Shown in pieces: positions 29,443 through 32,635 of a DNA stretch of 32,635 nucleotides. The stretch lies in NCBI RefSeq assembly GCF_014648555.1, contig NZ_BMRI01000005.1, positions 178,830 to 211,464 of the forward strand, given 5' to 3'. The DNA is from Kitasatospora griseola. Its GTDB lineage: Bacteria; Actinomycetota; Actinomycetes; Streptomycetales; Streptomycetaceae. Each line of letters opens with the position of its first letter. Within the stretch, counting starts at the first letter, position 1. The notes beneath the pieces are model-generated. The model saw only the letters and a program-made list of their open reading frames with translations. It was not told where the DNA came from and ran no database searches. The translations under genes and the position numbers were made by a program.

Positions 29443-30968
29443 CAGCCGCTCCCGAGGAGGTGCTTGACGGCCGGGTCGGAGAGGCCGAGCAGCAGTGCCG
29501 GCCACAGGCCCGCCACCAGGGTGAGCGCGGCGAGCGGCGTCCAGCTGGCGGCCTCGTAGCCCTGCAGGTCGGCCACCTCGGCGACCGGGGCGGGCTGCTT
29601 CGGGTCGCCCATGCAGACCCGCCGGACCACGACCAGCAGGTAGGCGGCGGTCAGCAGGGTGCCGAGGCCGGCCAGCACCATGTATGTGACGAAGGCGGGC
29701 CGGGACAGGCCGGCGGCCGGGTCGAACGCGCCGTACATGGCGAGCAGCTCGCCCCAGAAGCCGGCCAGGCCGGGCAGTCCGAGGCTGGCGACGGCGGCGA
29801 ACGCCAGCAGCGCGCCGATCCGCGGGGCGCGGCCGTACAGCGCGGCTCCGGTGGCCCCGGCGAGGGTGTCCAGGTCGGCGGTGCCGTAGCGGTCCTTGAC
29901 GGCGCCGACCACGAAGAACAGCAGGCCGGTGATCAGGCCGTGCGCGATGTTGGCGAACAGCGCGCCGTTCACGCCGGTCGGGGTGAGCGAGGCGATGCCG
30001 AGCAGCACGAAGCCCATGTGGCCGACCGAGGAGTACGCGATCAGCCGCTTCAGGTCGCCCTTGGCGCCCGTCCGCGCGAGGGCCAGGCAGGCCAGCGAGC
30101 CGTAGACGATGCCGACGGCGGCGAACGCGCCCAGGTACGGGGCGTAGGTGGCGGTGCCGTCGGGGACGATCGGCAGCAGCACCCGGACCAGGCCGTAGGT
30201 GCCCATCTTGAGCATGACGCCGGCCAGCAGCACCGAGCCGGCGGTCGGCGCGGCGGTGTGCGCGTCCGGCAGCCAGGAGTGCAGCGGCCAGGCGGGGGCC
30301 TTCACGGCCAGGCCGACCAGGATCGCCAGCGCGGCGATCAGCTGGGTGGTGTGCGAGAGCCCCGAGCCGTGCGCGTCGGCCAGCTTCACCATGTCGAAGG
30401 TGCCGGCCTTGACGCCGATCAGCAGGAAGCCGAGCAGCATCACGGCGGAGCCGAGCAGGGTGTACAGGATGAACCGGTTGGCCGCGGCGACCTTCTTCCC
30501 GCTGCCCCAGCGGGAGATCAGGAAGTACATCGGGATCAGCACGATCTCGAAGGCCAGGAAGAACAGCACCAGGTCGAGCACCGCGAAGGTGGCCAGCATG
30601 CCGGTCTCCAGCAGGAGCAGCAGCCCGGTGAAGGCGCGGCCGCCGGGGCCGGCGGGGAGTTTCTTCACCGAGTACACCGCGCACAGGAAGGTGAGCAGCG
30701 CGGTGAGCACCAGCAGCGGCAGCGAGATGCCGTCCACGCCGAGGTGCAGCCGCACGTCCAGCGCGGGGATCCAGGACACGTCGGTGACGGCCTGCATCCG
30801 GCTCGGCGCGTCGTGGTCGAAGCCGGCGGCGAGGGCGATCGCCAGCAGCAGGGTGCCGCCGGTGACGGTGGTGCCCAGGCGCAGCGCCTGCTTCTCGCCG
30901 ATCGGGGCGAGCATCAGGGCGGCGCCGAGCAGCGGCAGCACCAGGAGGGCGATGAGGACCGCGTTCAT
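29442..30968 (-). CDS. nuoM: NADH-quinone oxidoreductase subunit M
   Basis: 508 residues, about 14 spans; second antiporter-like subunit. Visible elements are VDGISLPLLVLTALLTFL, LVLFFLAFEIVLIPMYFLI with the key Glu of TM5, VKAPAWPLHSWLPDAHTAAPTAGSVLLAGVMLKMGTYGL-type TM7-8 sequence (with VKAPAWPLHSWL and LAGVMLKMGTYG) containing the pumping Lys, LIAYSSVGHMGFVLLGI, and LPGLAGFWGE. The ATG follows AGGAGCCACCG at a good distance. The gene is 43 bases after nuoL and overlaps nuoN by one base, so nuoL-nuoM-nuoN are one operon. Confidence 0.97.
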   Translation of the reverse strand: MNAVLIALLVLPLLGAALMLAPIGEKQALRLGTTVTGGTLLLAIALAAGFDHDAPSRMQAVTDVSWIPALDVRLHLGVDGISLPLLVLTALLTFLCAVYSVKKLPAGPGGRAFTGLLLLLETGMLATFAVLDLVLFFLAFEIVLIPMYFLISRWGSGKKVAAANRFILYTLLGSAVMLLGFLLIGVKAGTFDMVKLADAHGSGLSHTTQLIAALAILVGLAVKAPAWPLHSWLPDAHTAAPTAGSVLLAGVMLKMGTYGLVRVLLPIVPDGTATYAPYLGAFAAVGIVYGSLACLALARTGAKGDLKRLIAYSSVGHMGFVLLGIASLTPTGVNGALFANIAHGLITGLLFFVVGAVKDRYGTADLDTLAGATGAALYGRAPRIGALLAFAAVASLGLPGLAGFWGELLAMYGAFDPAAGLSRPAFVTYMVLAGLGTLLTAAYLLVVVRRVCMGDPKQPAPVAEVADLQGYEAASWTPLAALTLVAGLWPALLLGLSDPAVKHLLGSG

Positions 30969-31011
30969 CGGTGGCTCCTAGGAAATGCCGGGACGGGGAA
31001 CTGGGGGTGCG

Positions 31012-32635
31012 TCACGATCCCACCGCCACCAGCACGGCGAGCAGGACGGCCCCGGCGAGCAGCGCGCTCAGGTAGCCCTGGGCGTTGCCGGTCTGGGCGA
31101 AGCGCACGGCGCGGCCGAGCCAGCCGGGCGCGGCGCCCGCGCCGCGGACGTAGGTCTCCACCACGGCGCGGTCCAGGAACCGGACCAGCCTGGCGGCGGC
31201 CTCGGTGGGCCGGACGAACAGCGTGCTGTACAGCCGGTCGACGCCGAAGCCGTGCTGGGCGGGCCGGTACAGCGGGCCGAGCAGCAGGCGTCCGGGGTCG
31301 TCGGCGGGCTGTCCGGCGGCGGTGCGGGCGGTGACGGTGCGCCAGGCGGCCCAGGAGATCAGCAGGCCCGCGACGGCGATGCCGGTGCCGAGCACCCAGG
31401 TGGCGGTGGACGGGCGCAGCGACTCGCCGTCGAGCAGCGCGGGCAGCCAGTCGGTGCGCAGCGCGGCCACGCCGAAGCCCATCGCGGGGACCGCCAGCAC
31501 CCACAGCGGCCAGCGCATCGCGGCGGGCTCGACGTGGGCCGGGTCGGCCTCGTCGGGCTCCGGCGAGTACGGGGCGCCGGGCTGCGGGGAGAGGTCGGCG
31601 CCGTCCGTCGAGCGGCCGTGGAAGACCGCCAGCCACAGCCGGGCGGCGTAGGCGGCGGTGAGCAGCGCCGTCAGCAGGCCGGCCACCAGCACCGTCCAGC
31701 CGACGGCGGTCGGCACGGCGGAGGCCGGGCCGAGGCTGCCGGTGAGGGCCTCGCCCCGGGCGGCGTGCTCGGCGGCGGTGAGCACCGATTCCTTGGAGAA
31801 GAAGCCGGCCAGCGGCGGCAGGCCGACCAGCGCGGCCAGGCCGATGCCCATCGTCCACATCGCGTCGGGGATGCGGTGGCGCAGGCCGTCCATCCGGGCC
31901 ATCGCGCTGAGCGAGTTGGTGTGCGCGGCGTGGATGACCACGCCGGCGCCCAGGAACAGCAGCGCCTTGAACACGCCGTGCGAGACCAGGTGGAACACCG
32001 CGGCCTGCCGGTCGCCGGACGCCAGCGCGCCGGTCATGTAGCCGAGCTGGCCGACCGTCGAATAGGCGAGGACGCGCTTCAGGTCGTCCTGGGCGAGCGC
32101 GCACAGCGCGGAGCCGACCATGGTGACGGCGGCCATCACGGCCAGCACCACCAGCGCGGCGGAGGACTGCAGGAACACCGGCAGCAGCCGGGCGACCAGG
32201 TAGACGCCGGCCGCGACCATGGTGGCGGCGTGGATCAGCGCGGACACCGGCGTCGGGCCGGCCATCGCGTCCGGCAGCCAGGTGTGCAGCGGGAACTGGG
32301 CGCTCTTGCCGGCCACGCCGGCGAGCAGCAGCAGGGCGATCAGCGTGGGATGGTGCAGCCCGCCGGTGGCGGCGGTGTGCAGCACGTCGGTGATCCGGAA
32401 GGTCCCGGCGTCCGCGCCGAGCAGGAACAGGCCGAACAGGAACGGCACGTCGCCGAGCTTGGTGACCAGGAAGGCCTTCAGCGAGGCGGCCCGGGCGTCG
32501 GCGGTCTCCCAGTGGTGGCCGATCAGGAAGTACGAGCAGATGCCCATCACCTCCCAGCCGACCAGCAGCACGATCAGGTCGCCCGAGTAGACGACCAGGA
32601 ACATCGCGGCGGTGAACAGCGAGACCAGCGCCGCG
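31012..32635 (-). CDS. nuoL: NADH-quinone oxidoreductase subunit L, C-terminal 540 residues (cut by the window edge)
   Basis: The frame is open to the window edge; the true start lies beyond it. NuoL is the distal antiporter-like subunit, with a long lateral helix that runs along the membrane arm. Seen are LLVGWEVMGICSYFLIGHHW (TM5 Glu), GKSAQFPLHTWLPDAMAGPTPVSALIHAATMVAAG (seen as FPLHTWLPDAMAGPTPVS and LIHAATMVAAGVYL) typical of the NuoL/NdhF/MrpA family, AYSTVGQLGYMTGAL, and ALVGLPPLAGFFSKE with the conserved Lys. The C-terminal part has a polar segment (DGADLSPQPGAPYSPEPDEADP) and ends in a hydrophobic anchor (LSALLAGAVLLAVLVAVG). It begins the nuoL-M-N run. Confidence 0.96.
   Translation of the reverse strand, partial: AALVSLFTAAMFLVVYSGDLIVLLVGWEVMGICSYFLIGHHWETADARAASLKAFLVTKLGDVPFLFGLFLLGADAGTFRITDVLHTAATGGLHHPTLIALLLLAGVAGKSAQFPLHTWLPDAMAGPTPVSALIHAATMVAAGVYLVARLLPVFLQSSAALVVLAVMAAVTMVGSALCALAQDDLKRVLAYSTVGQLGYMTGALASGDRQAAVFHLVSHGVFKALLFLGAGVVIHAAHTNSLSAMARMDGLRHRIPDAMWTMGIGLAALVGLPPLAGFFSKESVLTAAEHAARGEALTGSLGPASAVPTAVGWTVLVAGLLTALLTAAYAARLWLAVFHGRSTDGADLSPQPGAPYSPEPDEADPAHVEPAAMRWPLWVLAVPAMGFGVAALRTDWLPALLDGESLRPSTATWVLGTGIAVAGLLISWAAWRTVTARTAAGQPADDPGRLLLGPLYRPAQHGFGVDRLYSTLFVRPTEAAARLVRFLDRAVVETYVRGAGAAPGWLGRAVRFAQTGNAQGYLSALLAGAVLLAVLVAVGS

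Noticed and set aside
25013..29559. Very long plus-strand open frames opposite ctaD, htpX and nuoN (up to about 920 codons), rich in His, Arg and Gln
   Set aside because: They are antisense shadows of GC-rich genes; the minus-strand proteins have full family motifs and the plus frames are low-complexity with no recognisable domain.
1..32635. CRISPR arrays, insertion sequences, integrases, rRNA genes, origin
   Set aside because: I looked for regularly spaced repeats, terminal inverted repeats with transposase frames, integrase motifs and rRNA blocks on both strands and saw none.

Overview
The window is high-GC actinobacterial chromosome. Gene content, order and RNA genes point to the family Streptomycetaceae (Streptomyces, Kitasatospora or a close relative). 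The signs are the order rpoB–rplL–rplJ–two lipoproteins–rplA–rplK–nusG–secE–tRNA-Trp, a NusG with a long acidic N-terminal extension, hadAB and rpmG beside tRNA-Met and tRNA-Thr, frequent GTG starts, and strong GC-rich terminator hairpins. Most of the window is syntenic core chromosome; the accessory content is a few short insertions.

Layout. Bases 1-7413 are transcribed leftwards and carry translation and transcription machinery: the 5' end of rpoB, rplL, rplJ with an L10-type leader and attenuator-like terminator, two related lipoproteins, rplA, rplK, nusG, secE and tRNA-Trp. Bases 7414-12703 hold an aminotransferase and an adenosine deaminase-family gene (+ strand), then leftward murB, hadB, hadA, rpmG, tRNA-Met and tRNA-Thr. 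Bases 12704-18800 are a mosaic: a degenerate cytosine-deaminase-like amidohydrolase, an HNH endonuclease with a PUA/EVE-like N-terminus, a 47-nt tRNA remnant followed by a good terminator, yajQ, a small PD-(D/E)XK-like protein and a secreted S33 peptidase. Bases 18800-25100 carry a large AfsR-like SARP/NB-ARC regulator, an unknown protein, a Mug-type uracil-DNA glycosylase, an aminoglycoside phosphotransferase-fold kinase, a YccF protein and a PLDc_N/SHOCT protein. Bases 25133-32635 are energy metabolism and membrane quality control: a stand-alone cytochrome oxidase subunit I (ctaD), htpX, and nuoN, nuoM and the 3' part of nuoL.

How the parts fit. The left third is a growth-rate-dependent block in which strong terminators and candidate promoters split the genes into separately expressed units (secE-nusG, rplK-rplA, lipoproteins, rplJ-rplL, rpoB). 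The right end is the distal part of the complex I operon, with htpX downstream on the same strand and a terminal oxidase subunit after it.

The best candidates for something non-routine are (i) the deleted tRNA (intact acceptor stem and T-arm, no D-arm or anticodon arm) with its own terminator, next to a probable modification-dependent HNH restriction enzyme, which looks like the scar or attachment site of an integrative element; (ii) a possible antiterminator pairing between the L10 leader and the rplJ attenuator; and (iii) an amidohydrolase that keeps the first metal motif but seems to lack later catalytic residues. I did not find a CRISPR array, an insertion sequence or an evident multi-gene new system.
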